This document shows, piece by piece, positions 11,501 through 22,502 of a stretch of DNA of 64,000 bases. This DNA is from Adiantum capillus-veneris (lineage: Eukaryota > Streptophyta > Polypodiopsida > Polypodiales > Pteridaceae): NCBI GenBank assembly GCA_014529385.2, contig CM043948.1, positions 83,942,260 to 84,006,259 on the forward strand. The letters are read 5' to 3'. How positions within the stretch are numbered: the stretch's first letter is position 1; every line of letters begins with the position of its first letter. A program made the translations under genes and the position numbers. The notes below the pieces were generated by a model. It was not told where the DNA came from. It saw only the letters and a list, made by a program, of their open reading frames with translations, and made no database searches.

Positions 11501-12421
11501 ATGTTGCTTGTGTGGTGTCGCATGGAATGAAGCCCCGGAATCTACTATCCAGGAATTAGACACATTGTCTAATGAGAGAATTAGAGCATCTTTCTCTACT
11601 TTACCTGCCACATTGGCCTCCGATGTTGGCTTGTTGTCTTGAGACTCTGTCTCCTTCTTCTTCTTGGACCAGCAATCCTTCTTGACGTGGCCCTTCTTGC
11701 CGCAGTTCCAACATTCAAGAACTGACTTTGTGCGTGACTTGCTCCGCCTTGAGCGATCACGACCCTTTTGGTTTTTGAACCTCTCCTTAAGCCTTCCTCT
11801 TGTTTCCACTGATAGTGCAGCACTTGATGATTCTCCTGTGCTTCTCCTTCGCATTTCCTCGCTTAGGAGAACACCCACAACATCATCAAACTTAAGAGTA
11901 TTTGTGCCAGAGATAGAATTACTTACAGCCATAACAAGGCTGTCCCAACTATCCGGTAGAGATGATAGTATAAGGACAGCTCGCACTTCGTCATCGAAAT
12001 TGATTTTCACTGATCGAAGTTGACTTATGTTTGTGTTAAAGTCATTTAGGTGTTTTGCAACTGAACCATTCTCTGCCATCTTTAGATTGAACAAGCGCTT
12101 CATAAGAAATACCTTATTGGATGCCGATGGTTTCTCGTAGAAGTCGTCAAGTGACTTCATCAAGTCCTCCATGGTCTTCATCTCCGAAACATTGAAGGCC
12201 ACCGTTGACGCCAAGCTTAACCGGATTGTTCCCAGTGCCTTTCGATCAAGGACAATCCATGCTTCATCTGCCATCGTTGCGGGCTTCTTCGCAAGACCGC
12301 CTAGTGGCAAATAGAGGTCCTTCTGGTAGAGATAGTCTTCAATCTGCATCTTCCAATGTTGGTAGTTTTTTCCGTTGAACTTATCAATCTTGAGCTTCCC
12401 TTCCTCCGCCATAACTCCCAC
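8531..12421 (-). pseudogene. gag-pol: Copia-2 Gag-Pol polyprotein, two nonsense codons
   Basis: The frame is open from ATG at 12421 to a TGA at 9071-9073 (1116 aa). It continues in the same frame through a TAG at 8894-8896 to 8531. Both stops sit where copia proteins have Trp (KEH-W-QAVKW and IS-W-ASKLQK). Domains in order are: UBN2-type Gag (about residues 15-200), a CCHC knuckle CWNCGKKGHVKKDC, protease WIVDSGASFHAT (DSGA at 11531-11542), Gag-pre-integrase (WHYRLGHMS, CEDCVYGKQ), integrase (VHSDVWGP, SDNGDEY, NGISERMNRT), RT with YVDD at 9482-9493, and RNase H ending near 8531 with DSQSAIHLAKN and HISKNPADMFTK. The integrase SDNGDEY has Asp where Gly is usual. This is the best preserved autonomous pol in the window, but it cannot make a full polyprotein without suppression. 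Confidence 0.96.
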
Positions 12422-12472
12422 TCAATTCAAGGAATCCTTTTCCTTGAGATAATTTAGCTACGAGCAAACCTT

Positions 12473-12484
12473 GCTCTGATACCA
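12473..12484 (-). other. Copia-2 primer-binding site (initiator-Met tRNA)
   Basis: On the minus strand TGGTATCAGAGC stands two bases inside the 5' LTR. It is complementary to the 3' end of plant initiator methionine tRNA, the standard primer of copia elements. Confidence 0.92.
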
Positions 12485-12486
12485 GT

Positions 12487-12645
12487 TGTTAGGAAATAAG
12501 ACGTAGCTAAATAGATAATTGAGTAGATTACTTAATGGAGAGAGACAGATTTATATACACGAGATTATAGAGTAGAGAGAGAGAGAGAGAGAGTACACAC
12601 GATATACGTGGTTCACCCAATGTGGGCTACGTCCACGGGAAAGCA
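12487..12645 (-). repeat. Copia-2 5' LTR, truncated to 159 bp
   Basis: It matches the first 159 bp (plus-strand sense) of the other Copia-2 LTRs, including a GA tract. It stops at GGGAAAGCA, where an inverted RT fragment begins. Confidence 0.92.
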
Positions 12646-12780
12646 TGTATGTTGATGACATGTTGATTGCTAGTGCTAACATGCAGGACATCAAAGACCT
12701 AAAAGAGGGGCTGTCCAAATCTTTTTCAATGAAAGATTTAGGTGCTGCAAAGAGGATACTTGGTATGAAAATATCAAGGG
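12646..12780 (+). pseudogene. Inverted Copia-2 RT fragment
   Basis: This strand encodes YVDDMLIASANMQDIK and on to GAAKRILGMKISR, the RT catalytic segment of Copia-2 (compare about 9360-9494 on the opposite strand). It is inverted relative to the flanking Copia-2 pieces and joined without spacer to a truncated LTR and to a repeat array. Confidence 0.9.
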
Positions 12781-12860
12781 TACTTACAGCCATCACAAGG
12801 ATACTTGTGATACTTACAGCCATCACAAGGATACTTGTGATACTTACAGCCATCACAAGG
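12781..12860. repeat. 30-bp tandem repeat (2.67 copies) with hairpin
   Basis: Two exact 30-bp units plus 20 bp of a third. Part of the unit comes from Copia-2 gag (around 11930 in the intact element). Each full unit includes TCACAAG-gata-CTTGTGA, a 7-bp inverted repeat able to form a hairpin. Confidence 0.93.
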
Positions 12861-13342
12861 CTGTCCCAACTATCCGGTAGAGATGATAGTATAAGGAGAG
12901 CTCGCACTTCGTCATCGAAATTGATTTTCACTGATCGAAGTTGACTTATGTTTGTGTTAAAGTCATTTAGGTGCTCTGCAACTGAACCATTCTCTGCCAT
13001 CTTTAGATTGAACAAGCGCTTCATAAGAAATACCTTATTGGATGCCGATGGTTTCTCGTAGAAGTCGTTAAGTGACTTCATCAAGTCCTCCGTGGTCTTC
13101 ATCTCCGAAACATTGAAGGCCACCGTTGACGCCAAGCTTAACGGGATTGTTCCCAGTGCCTTTCGATCAAGGACAATCCATGCTTCATCTGCCATTGTTG
13201 CGGGCTTCTTCGCAAGACCACCTAGTGGGAAATAGAGGTGCTTCTGGTAGAGATAGTCTTCAATCTGCATCTTCCAATGTTGGTAGTTTTTGCCGTTGAA
13301 CTTCACAATCTTGAGCTTCCCTTCCTCCGCCATAACTCCCAC
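12861..13342 (-). pseudogene. gag: Copia-2 gag N-terminal fragment
   Basis: The minus strand starts MGVMAEEGKLKIVKFNGKNY at 13342 and follows the gag of the neighbouring Copia-2 copy for about 160 residues, with few changes, to LPDSWDSLVMAVS. It then runs into the repeat array. It belongs to a second, drastically rearranged Copia-2 copy. Confidence 0.92.
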
Positions 13343-13392
13343 TCAATTCAAGGAATCCTTTCCTTGAGATAATTTAGCTACGAGCAAACCTT

Positions 13393-13404
13393 GCTCTGAT
13401 ACCA
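13393..13404 (-). other. Primer-binding site of rearranged Copia-2 copy
   Basis: TGGTATCAGAGC on the minus strand, two bases from the LTR at 13407, as in the intact copy. Confidence 0.9.
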
Positions 13405-13406
13405 GT

Positions 13407-13490
13407 TGTTAGGAAATAAGACGTAGCTAAATAGATAATTGAGTAGATTACTTAATGGAGAGAGACAAATTTATATACACGAGATTATAG

Positions 13491-13557
<67 letters not shown>

Positions 13558-13881
13558 CACGATATACGTGGTTCACCCAATGTGGGCTACGTCCACGGGA
13601 AAGCAGCCACTCAATGGCTTTAGTACTTCAAAACAAGAAGTAGTTTACAAAGGGATTATACCCTTAATGGAGTTCCCTCCTTGCTTCACTCTCACCACCT
13701 CACACTCACCTTGTTGCATCAACTTCACAATATGAAATGTGTGTAGAAATGGCCTCCTTTTATAGGCCAAAAGGGCTGCCCTCTCTTATGAGAGACAGCC
13801 ATGTGTAGCCGCCCTTGTGCGAATAAGTCCAAATCTAACCCTCCAATCCGCCCATGTGTGGCCTCCCTTGAGAAGACAAGT
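13407..13881 (-). repeat. Copia-2 LTR, truncated
   Basis: It starts TGTTAGGAAATAAGACG and matches the family LTR up to AGAAGACAAGT, where unrelated DNA begins. It holds a long GA microsatellite (about 13494-13552) and a minus-strand TATAAAA at 13758-13764. About 475 bp remain of roughly 800. Confidence 0.92.
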
Positions 13882-14005
13882 TTAGCCGTAGGGTTCCTGC
13901 CTATCTCTACAATATCCTATTTCCTTGACTCTCTCGGGGGAGTGCAAATAATTAGGTTAGGGTTCCTTATGTTGCTTAATTGTGTTCAATAAGGGTTGGT
14001 GCCTA
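13882..14005. other. Unassigned 124 bp between two elements
   Basis: No match to other parts of the window was noticed and no coding potential is seen. It could be extra TRG 3' sequence missing from the complete copy. Confidence 0.4.
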
Positions 14006-15226
14006 TTCCCATTGATGTGCCTCCTAGAGGTATTCTTTGTGTTTCCTAGTGTGTACAAGAACGTGTTGCTGTTGTTAGAATTTGGACCTTCGTAGAATAT
14101 TTCTCTCGTTCACTCTTCAAATCAAGTGCGATCATCAACACAAACAGGTGTTTCTTATCCATTAGCATTGTCCCTCATCTTTTTTGCATCCATGTTTGTC
14201 TGCTTTACTTGTGATTGGTAGCATAATATTCATCGCATTTGCTTAGTACCAAACATTAAATTCAATGTAATTTTTTGTCATAATCACTTGTATAGGTTTA
14301 AAAATCAAGCAGTTTGACTAAGCTAGTTTCACCAAGCTAAGTGTTAGAGATCTTCTCCTAATACCATGGGGAATGCCTTCCTAATAATCAATGGTTACTT
14401 AGGTTCTTAATCCAATTTAGGCAGCATTGTGTGCAATGTACTAGGGCTTTCTAGTGGGCTTAGTCCCTATTGACCAGTAGCTTAAGTATTATAAAGAAAA
14501 GAACAAAAAAATAAAAAAATCAAATTGCCACAATGTAAAATCTTAAGCTGAAAGAGAAATCCCAACTTGATTTGGTACTCCACTCACATGTATCCCCTAT
14601 GGTACTAGAGCCCTAGAGGTTCCCAGTGTGGGTGCTTTTTATTGAAAAGCAAAAAACCCGAGGCATACAAAATAAGCACACACATCAAAATTGAATCACT
14701 ATGCAAAGACTTTGGGGGGTCAAAGAAAAGGAAACAAGTCAGGCGATGTTTCATGAGCAATCCCTTTTACCGTAGCTTAACTACAAGGTCTTCTAGGTAT
14801 AGCCTCTAGTCAGCCCTTGGACATGAAATACTTGGCCCTCGCGATTAAACAACTTAATTGACCGGAGAAAATTGAGAAGCTTGCCCATGGTATTAATATT
14901 TGACCTCTAGTGCCTTTCAATCTTTAAATTAGCGACCCCAGACTTATTTAGTTTTTACCTTCACGACTGTTTATGCATTTAATTATATTACAATTTAATG
15001 TTTATTGCTAACAAATGGATTAAAATTCTGTTACCAATCAATTTGACTGCCTACAACTACATATGATTTTTAATTGTATATAAGAATGCAATTACTGTGC
15101 CAATTTTGTTTGATTTTGCAGTGACTGAAGAAGCTAAGGACATTCATTTCAAATGCTCTTCCACCTTGACAACGAGCTTCAACTCAATAGATTCTGAGGA
15201 CGGAATCTACATCAGGAAGGGAGGCA

Positions 15227-15932
<706 letters not shown>

Positions 15933-16319
15933 AGCACTTTTTACCTTTTGCATGCTTGCATTTCAAAAAATGATGAAATTTTGGAGTGATCTTTTCAAAT
16001 CTTGGTACCCCCTTAATCTAGTTAGACTAGATTCTCCCCCAATATGAAAGTACCAAAGTGATCCACCAATTTTGTCCCAAAATCTGACCACCTTTTCATG
16101 CTATCACCCTCGGATGGCTGTGGTGTGCAATTCAAAAGTGCAAGTCAGTTCTTTTGGTTGTACAGATGGAACCTTAGCAGTGACATACCTTGCATTTGGA
16201 GCTTCTTTGAGTTGGGGCATGAAAAGAGAGAGCACGATGGTGTAGGCGTTGTGTAAAGCATTCTCTTCATTTATATCAGCTTTGGAGAGACAATGACCAA
16301 CTTAGAGATGCTGGACAAG
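15933..16319. other. 387 bp with no recognised feature
   Basis: No frame of useful length and no similarity to other parts of the window was noticed. It may be the diverged upstream part of the Copia-3 element whose RT follows. Confidence 0.4.
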
Positions 16320-16506
16320 TTATGGAGTGCTGCTCAACATTTCTTCATGTGGATCTTGAAGAGGATGTCTACATGAAACAACCAAAAGGCTTTGCAATAA
16401 AGCTTGAGAAGCCAACACGGGCAGAACTGGTGTGTAGACTCAAGAAAGCATTGTATGGATTAAAGCAAGGCTCAAGGAAATGGTACATCAAGTTTGATAA
16501 GTACAT
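16320..16506 (+). pseudogene. Copia-3 RT fragment, left part (target of TRG a)
   Basis: It encodes FLHVDLEEDVYMKQPKGF and LKKALYGLKQGSRKWYIKFD, typical copia RT, then stops at the TRG LTR. The RT resumes after the element at 25515 (KGYIRSQKDHCLY), so TRG a inserted into this copia remnant. Confidence 0.9.
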
Positions 16507-16805
16507 TGTTAACCCCCACGGCACACAGACACCCTATCGCCTACGATGGACGCGTATTATGTATTATTTAGAGTCAGGTACCGGGCTTGTCGGTCCAATA
16601 GGAAAAGGGTAGGAGTGATCGCCGATGAGAGGCGCACTTTAACTTGGACATTCAAGGGATTAGTTGGTTAAGCATGGGCGCCCAAGTGTGAATGGGGTGA
16701 GCTCCTATAAAAGCCAACTAAACCTAATTTTTACTCATTCTCTCAATTGTGCAATAGAAGAGTGCTCTTGCTCCATCTCCATCTTCTTCTTCTTCTTCAC
16801 CTCCT

Positions 16806-16839
<34 letters not shown>

Positions 16840-17090
16840 GGAGAGTGTGTGTGCAATCGAGCATTACGAAGGCACGACGGCGGCGAAGCGGTTGAGCGCG
16901 GCACGACTGCAGCTTCTTCTTCATCGCGGCGAGGAATCCACCACGAAGGCGAGCGTAGAGCGGTGAGTGACACACCCTTTGCTCTCTTGAGCTTGCTAGT
17001 TTAGGCTTGTTGTGTGCTTGGAGCCGTTTGTGGCTCGCACACGGTGTATTGGCAAGTCCCTTGCTTCGACAGTGCGGCAAGGAGCGCACA
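16507..17090 (+). repeat. TRG a 5' LTR
   Basis: It starts TGTTAACCC and ends GAGCGCACA. TATAAAA at 16706-16712 is a likely promoter. A short (GT)n(GA)n tract follows. Confidence 0.95.
16706..16712 (+). promoter_or_regulatory. LTR TATA box (TRG a, 5')
   Basis: TATAAAA at about 200 bp into the LTR, conserved at 15491 and 25074 in the other copies, fits a U3 promoter with transcription starting some 30 bases downstream. Confidence 0.7.
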
Positions 17091-17094
17091 TTTT

Positions 17095-17112
17095 TGGCGC
17101 CGCTGCTGGGGA
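17095..17112 (+). other. TRG a primer-binding site, Athila-like (probable tRNA-Asp)
   Basis: TGGCGCCGCTGCTGGGGA begins four bases after the LTR. It closely resembles the TGGCGCCGTTGCCGGGGA type used by Athila elements, complementary to tRNA-Asp, with a few changes. Confidence 0.75.
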
Positions 17113-17195
17113 TATGCCCTACACTAAGCTCGGTTAGCACTTTACGCTTCCTTGTGGTGCAATTTCTATCATAGGAAAGGCAGGGAAGGAGTGTG

Positions 17196-17580
17196 TGGAG
17201 ATTTCTGTTTTTTGCGTTTTCTGCATTTTCTGTCAAGTTTCAATTTCTGCTATTGTCTGGGCTTTTTCAATTTTTTGCATTTCTTGCGTTTTTTCAATTT
17301 CTGCAATTTTCTGCATTTCTGCATTTTCAATTTCTGCGTTTTCAATTTCTGCAATTTTCTGCATTTCTACGTTTTTTCAATTTTCTGTATTTTCAATTTC
17401 TGTATTTTCTGCATTTAAAAAAAAAGAAAAAAAATTCTGGAAAAAAAAAAGTGATTTTACAAAAAAAATAAAAAAAAAATAAAAAAAAAGAAAAAAAATT
17501 CGGGAAAAAAAAATTTTCTGGAAAAAAAAAAAAACGGAAAAAAAAACGCGAGCGAGCGGGCGGTTAAATTTTTCGAAAAT
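17196..17580. repeat. TTTCTGCATTTTC-type simple repeat and A-rich tract in TRG a leader
   Basis: From 17196 to 17415 the plus strand repeats variants of TTTTCAATTTCTGCA. From 17415 to about 17560 it is mostly runs of A broken by G or TTC. No protein-coding signal, although the low-complexity frames stay open. Confidence 0.88.
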
Positions 17581-17642
17581 AAAAAACGTGACTCTTAAAA
17601 CGGACGGGTTGGTTTGTATAAAAGATAGATTGGGATCATTTC

Positions 17643-17679
17643 CCCAAGCCCAAGCCCAAGCCCAAGCCCAAGCCCAGGC
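17643..17679. repeat. (CCCAAG)n hexanucleotide repeat
   Basis: About six tandem hexamers in the TRG leader. It is not a plant telomere repeat (TTTAGGG). Confidence 0.9.
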
Positions 17680-18062
17680 CTCAGTCCTCAGTCTTATGAA
17701 ATAATCTAGACTCACTCTTATATATATACCCTACTCCCTCAAGAGAGAATGAGAGCATGTGGGACAAGTCCTCCACTCTCCTCCTTTCTCTTCCCACTTG
17801 CACCCTTAGACTTTCTAGTTTGGGCCTAGTTCCCTACTGGAAATTGACAGTTTTAGGGATTCCGAGGGCATAGAGTGACCAAACGGAGGGCTGTAAAGCA
17901 CGGCACGACCCTCTGACCGATACGCTCGTTTCGAGCTATCACATGGCCCATTCCACGACACGCTCTAAAAAATCTAGCAAAAAAACAAACAAAAAACACG
18001 CTAAAAACTAGTCACAAGGCCTCCTAGAGCAGCTTTTTGACACCTTAGGGTATCAAAAGCAC

Positions 18063-21000
18063 ATGCACTTACGCTCTGGACGGGTGCTAGAACACGAGCA
18101 TATTGAGGGTGCCTCTGTTCATACGGACACCCATTACCCATCCACGATAAGCTCTAGACCCTCAGCGGGGACACAAGGTAGCACCACCCAAGACCCTAAA
18201 ATAGCCCCAAGTGATTCCTCCTCCGACTCAGAAATCATGGAAGCATACCCTACCGAAAACACTGAGAGAGAAGGCCATGCACCTCCCGAAGCTCCACAGC
18301 CTAGTACTAGTATGTTTAGCCGTTTCATGGAAACATTAGGTAGAGCTACTCGCTCGGAACCTGATGCAAATGAAGCACACGAAGGGGGTGGGGAAGTGGA
18401 CTCTCCTTTCACATCGCAAGTGGACCCCACACCCCCAAAGAGTGTCCATGTGGATATCCTACCAACTTCTTACCAAGAAGGCCCTGTTGAGCTGCCTCCT
18501 TCAGAAGTTCCCTCTAGAGTACCGTTGGTGACAAGTAAAACCACGGGGAGCAACATTGCTTCTACCTCACAAGAAACCGTTAACACGTCGACTCTAGAAG
18601 GATTGTTCATTAATGATCATTGGACATACGACCTCCACACTGAGGTGTTGACGGATCTACACTCTGGCCACGCCTACCATGTAGGATGGATAGAGATTGT
18701 ACAATCCACCTCTAGTGCCACGAGCATCGAAGATCAACAGAAAATGATCTGTAATGTTATCCATGGCATTATTCAATCCGAAAGGCAAAACCGAGGGGTA
18801 AATATACTCTCAACTGGCCCCATGAGATTTCTGGATACAAGCAAGGCTCAACAGCCTACTCTATCACAAATGGAGACTCCTCTAATGAGCCCCGTGGACC
18901 CATCTTACGTCATTTCACCTGGGGTATCTATGCAATCTGAGCCTCCGAGCGAAAACTTTAGCTTCCCTAACTTGGCTCAACCCTCTATTAAGGAAAACCC
19001 AGTGCTCACTCCAGGGATAAGCCTGACAGAGAATGTACCGATGACATCTACGGTTAGCGCAGTGCCACTACCTAGTGTCGTAGTACCTAATATGGGGCCT
19101 CGACCGTATGTGCCTCTAGCCCCTTATGCACACATGGCCCCCACACCTCCAATTGTACCACTTGCTTATGCTCCTCGAGTGCCGCTCCCTAGCCCTTATC
19201 CGAGTGGACCTATGCCCGGTTATGTTCCATATCCTGCATCATCCACACATATGCCAAGACCGGTACCCGTCCCTCTCCCACATGTGATTCCAAGAGTACC
19301 TCCACCGGCCCTGACTCCTCACATAGATGACTTGGCAGCGTTTGCTCAAACCATAGGTCGATCTATCGCGGAAAATATGCGTCACGCATCTGATAGAGAG
19401 CCTAGAAGTAAGGCAGTACAAATTGCCAAACTCACGCAAAAATTCAATGGGGATGAAGATGCTAGAAAACACATTGAAGTGTTTGAACAAGTATGTGATT
19501 CCTTAGGGGAACGCAACGAACTACATAAGTGCAATGCCTTAAGCTTGACATTAAGTGGGAAGGCTGGAGATTGGTATAGGACCCTAAGGGTGGACGAGAA
19601 AACAATCCACCCTACCCTTCGAAGGTTGTTTCTAAAGGAGTACATACGAGAAGGTGTGCTTTGGGGTGTAGCATCTCAGCTACAGAAGGCCGAACGTAAG
19701 GAAGGAGAGTCAGTAAGGGACTTCATTAGTCGTCTAAAGCACTTAAACTCTCGCTGCCCTGTAAATGAGCGCTTCAACAATAACCAACTGCTTGATCGAT
19801 TCATTCGAGGGTTGAGGAATGAAGGAATCTATAATGGACTAGTGATTAGAGGTATCACAACCTGGGAAGATGTCACTGCCAATGCAATCCAATTAGAGGA
19901 CAACTTGATGATAGCAGGCATGAGGGTGTCTACTGACACGAGATCCACTAGCTCACAAGCCATTGAGTATGAACCCATGACTGCAAAGCCCATTGCCAAT
20001 GAGCCAAAGGTATTTGAGACATTCTTGACAGACCTCACCAAGGCAATCCAAGAGTTTCTTAAGGATAATCGACCCCCTCAAAATAGTCACATGTATCCAA
20101 GAAGGGAGCAACAATGGTGTTCCATTTGCTTAGGTCCACATAGCACTAGTGAGTGCCCTACGTTTAGAGTAAAATTTAATGGAACTTGCAACGCATGTGG
20201 TAGGTATGGTCACCAAGCTAAGGATTGTTTAATGATCAATCGTATGATGGCAAATAGACCACCTGTAGCCTGGACGGATGCGCCTCGAGCTCCTGTATTG
20301 ATGCCTACTCCACCTGTTGAGCAACTACCGCAACACATGGTCCCTAGATCTCAAAATGTTGTACAAGCTACACCGCTACCACCTCCTGTGCTAGGACCGC
20401 AGCCCCCGCATCCAAGAGTTGCCCCTATGAACCAAGTGGGTTGCGAGCCATCAAATGCTTATCCAGATGGCTGTGAGGAGGAAATAGACACTAGTATTGC
20501 CTACGGACTTGATACATTGGAAGAGTGTCCTATATACTACATGGAAGATTGTTGGGGGCAAGTCAAGCCGGTTTATCAAGCTGCTGCTCTCGCGTCCAGA
20601 GGTCAAAATATCAACACCCAGGCTAGGAGGCCACCTCTTCAATGCTACGAGTGTGGTGGACCACATCGAGCAGTGGAGTGCCCTATTAGGCTGCAAAAGA
20701 ATGCTGCACAGATGCAAATGAATCAAGGGAGCACGTCTGCAATGCCAATACTCACATGTAATCGTTGTGGCATAGATCACTTGATTGCCCAATGCCCCTA
20801 TAACCCAAATGCGCCTAAAATCACACCCCTGAATTTGGTCGAAATTGCTAGTGTGACATCGCCAATACCACCCGTCGCACCCGCTTATGCGATTACACGG
20901 TCCATGCTTCAAGGGCCAGGCCATATCCTCGAAGAGAGAGATACCATTTCAGTTATCCAAGCAAAGAAAAAGAAGACACGAAGGAAGAAGTCGCAGAATA

Positions 21001-22502
21001 CGGAAAATTCAAAGCCAAGTTCCAAAACAAACATAGGAACAGGAGATGACCCCGTGTATATGAATGACCTCGAGGATGATTCAGATTCAGTCGAGACAAT
21101 GGAGACTAGAACCAATACCACAAAGAGAAAGACCGACAAAGAAAACCGTAACATGGAACCAAATGAAAACCGAATAAGAGAAAACCATAAAGAGCCTCTG
21201 AAAACACCACAAGTGTTTCCAAATCCAATCCAAGACCCCCAAGATAAACCGCAGGGGCAAAAAGGAAAAAATCGTAAAAAGAAGATTGGGACGTACCCAA
21301 ACCCAGTAGACGAGATTAAGCAGGTGAAACATCTAAGAGGTTTAGTGGAGGAGACTCAAAGAAAACTAGAACCAGAACCCATGCATATCAAAATTCATGA
21401 CAGAGTGTTTCCCACGCAAGTTCATCCACCCCCCATGAACCATAGACCGTTAGCCATATCTAGTATCATCCAAGAAGGGAGTGAGGACGGGACATCAGAA
21501 AGTGAGCATACACCCTTCTTGTTGGAAAGGATGTTTAACGAAGGAATACCTGATCCCATTGAGGAATATGAGATTCCATCCTCACCAGTTCCTAGTCAAG
21601 GACCTACACCCTGCAAAACGCCAATGAATGTTGCCAAACTAATGGACTTCATGTCTTCTGAGGTTCGAACCACGATCATAGCAAAGCTGTATGGAGATCC
21701 TGAGTTATTCCTTGCACTTCGAGCATTCCTTAACGGAGAGCTACGAACGGGATTACCGCAGTTTGCACAACCAAATAGGCCTGACTCGATTATGATTGAT
21801 GAGGAAAATCATGTACAATCACTTGACTTAGATGGACACGAGTCTGTGATCGAGGTACCCATTAACGAATTAGGGCAGTATTTTGAAGGCGACGAGTCTA
21901 ATGCGACCCTACCCATCACTACCAAGGGATTAACTATAAAGGGAATTCTTGATGGTGGTGCGGGAGTTAGCATCGTTACAAAAGATTGTTGGGAATCCAT
22001 GGGAAAACCCCGCCTCAGTGTTACTAACATTGTGGTAAAGATGGAAAATGGTACCATAGCCAAACCTATGGGGATGCTCCAGGATCTTAAGATCAAAGTT
22101 CTAGGACACAAGGTACGACATACGTTCATTGTAATGGATTTCTCTAAACACCTTATGTCATATGAAATGATTTTAGGACGACCATTCATGAGGGAAGCAC
22201 AAATGGTTCATGATTGGTCTAAAAATCATGTCTATTTGCAATTCCAAGACTCTGTCCTTAGAGTGGATTTGGTGACTAGTAAGGTACACCCCTTAGGGAG
22301 TAAAACCATTATTGATCATCACTCTGACACCACAGTTCACTCGGCCCCACTACAATATTGTTACACTTGTAAGAAGGATACAGACATTGACCAAGATTCT
22401 CCTTACATGGATGTGTTACCGGGTATGACGGAATCAGACAATGTGGATTGGGTCCACCTAGCATCAACCATAGACACTTGGGGAAATAGGGGGATGACCT
22501 AG
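18063..22502 (+). CDS. gag-pro: TRG Gag-protease polyprotein (1479 aa), intact
   Basis: The frame starts at ATG 18063 with MHLRSGRVLEHEH, a start shared with the giant element's Gag (MNLRSGRVL). A Pro/Ser-rich region (about residues 50-430) precedes a Retrotrans_gag capsid domain (about 450-615; WYRTLRVDEKTIHPTLRRLF, GLRNEGIYNGLVIRG). Four nucleocapsid knuckles follow near residues 684, 708, 860 and 898; only the second (CNACGRYGHQAKDC) has the standard C-x2-C-x4-H-x4-C spacing, the others have x3 before His. A basic patch KKKKTRRKKS (about 967) comes next, then an aspartic protease with GILDGGAGVSIVTKD (about 1294) and ILGRPF (about 1370). The usual DS/TGA is DGG here. There is no stop in 4.4 kb. 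It would form the particle and mature itself, while RT and integrase would have to come from a helper. Confidence 0.95.
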   Translation: MHLRSGRVLEHEHIEGASVHTDTHYPSTISSRPSAGTQGSTTQDPKIAPSDSSSDSEIMEAYPTENTEREGHAPPEAPQPSTSMFSRFMETLGRATRSEPDANEAHEGGGEVDSPFTSQVDPTPPKSVHVDILPTSYQEGPVELPPSEVPSRVPLVTSKTTGSNIASTSQETVNTSTLEGLFINDHWTYDLHTEVLTDLHSGHAYHVGWIEIVQSTSSATSIEDQQKMICNVIHGIIQSERQNRGVNILSTGPMRFLDTSKAQQPTLSQMETPLMSPVDPSYVISPGVSMQSEPPSENFSFPNLAQPSIKENPVLTPGISLTENVPMTSTVSAVPLPSVVVPNMGPRPYVPLAPYAHMAPTPPIVPLAYAPRVPLPSPYPSGPMPGYVPYPASSTHMPRPVPVPLPHVIPRVPPPALTPHIDDLAAFAQTIGRSIAENMRHASDREPRSKAVQIAKLTQKFNGDEDARKHIEVFEQVCDSLGERNELHKCNALSLTLSGKAGDWYRTLRVDEKTIHPTLRRLFLKEYIREGVLWGVASQLQKAERKEGESVRDFISRLKHLNSRCPVNERFNNNQLLDRFIRGLRNEGIYNGLVIRGITTWEDVTANAIQLEDNLMIAGMRVSTDTRSTSSQAIEYEPMTAKPIANEPKVFETFLTDLTKAIQEFLKDNRPPQNSHMYPRREQQWCSICLGPHSTSECPTFRVKFNGTCNACGRYGHQAKDCLMINRMMANRPPVAWTDAPRAPVLMPTPPVEQLPQHMVPRSQNVVQATPLPPPVLGPQPPHPRVAPMNQVGCEPSNAYPDGCEEEIDTSIAYGLDTLEECPIYYMEDCWGQVKPVYQAAALASRGQNINTQARRPPLQCYECGGPHRAVECPIRLQKNAAQMQMNQGSTSAMPILTCNRCGIDHLIAQCPYNPNAPKITPLNLVEIASVTSPIPPVAPAYAITRSMLQGPGHILEERDTISVIQAKKKKTRRKKSQNTENSKPSSKTNIGTGDDPVYMNDLEDDSDSVETMETRTNTTKRKTDKENRNMEPNENRIRENHKEPLKTPQVFPNPIQDPQDKPQGQKGKNRKKKIGTYPNPVDEIKQVKHLRGLVEETQRKLEPEPMHIKIHDRVFPTQVHPPPMNHRPLAISSIIQEGSEDGTSESEHTPFLLERMFNEGIPDPIEEYEIPSSPVPSQGPTPCKTPMNVAKLMDFMSSEVRTTIIAKLYGDPELFLALRAFLNGELRTGLPQFAQPNRPDSIMIDEENHVQSLDLDGHESVIEVPINELGQYFEGDESNATLPITTKGLTIKGILDGGAGVSIVTKDCWESMGKPRLSVTNIVVKMENGTIAKPMGMLQDLKIKVLGHKVRHTFIVMDFSKHLMSYEMILGRPFMREAQMVHDWSKNHVYLQFQDSVLRVDLVTSKVHPLGSKTIIDHHSDTTVHSAPLQYCYTCKKDTDIDQDSPYMDVLPGMTESDNVDWVHLASTIDTWGNRGMT

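Larger units (their letters stand above)
7631..12645 (-). mobile_element. Copia-2: nearly complete Ty1/copia element, 5' LTR truncated
   Basis: On the minus strand the order is truncated 5' LTR (12645-12487), initiator-Met primer-binding site, one long Gag-Pol frame (12421-8531), polypurine tract and 3' LTR (8470-7631). The polyprotein is spoiled only by two Trp-to-stop changes. The element interrupts the LTR of Copia-1 copy B. The far side runs into a rearranged Copia-2 segment, so no TSD can be checked. Confidence 0.95.

Noticed and set aside
17152-17482. Phe/Cys/Ile-rich frames
   Set aside because: Product of the TTTCTGCATTTTC simple repeat in the TRG leader; no start context or domain.
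17641-17685. Telomere-like repeat
   Set aside because: The unit is CCCAAG, not the plant TTTAGGG/CCCTAAA; a local hexamer expansion only.
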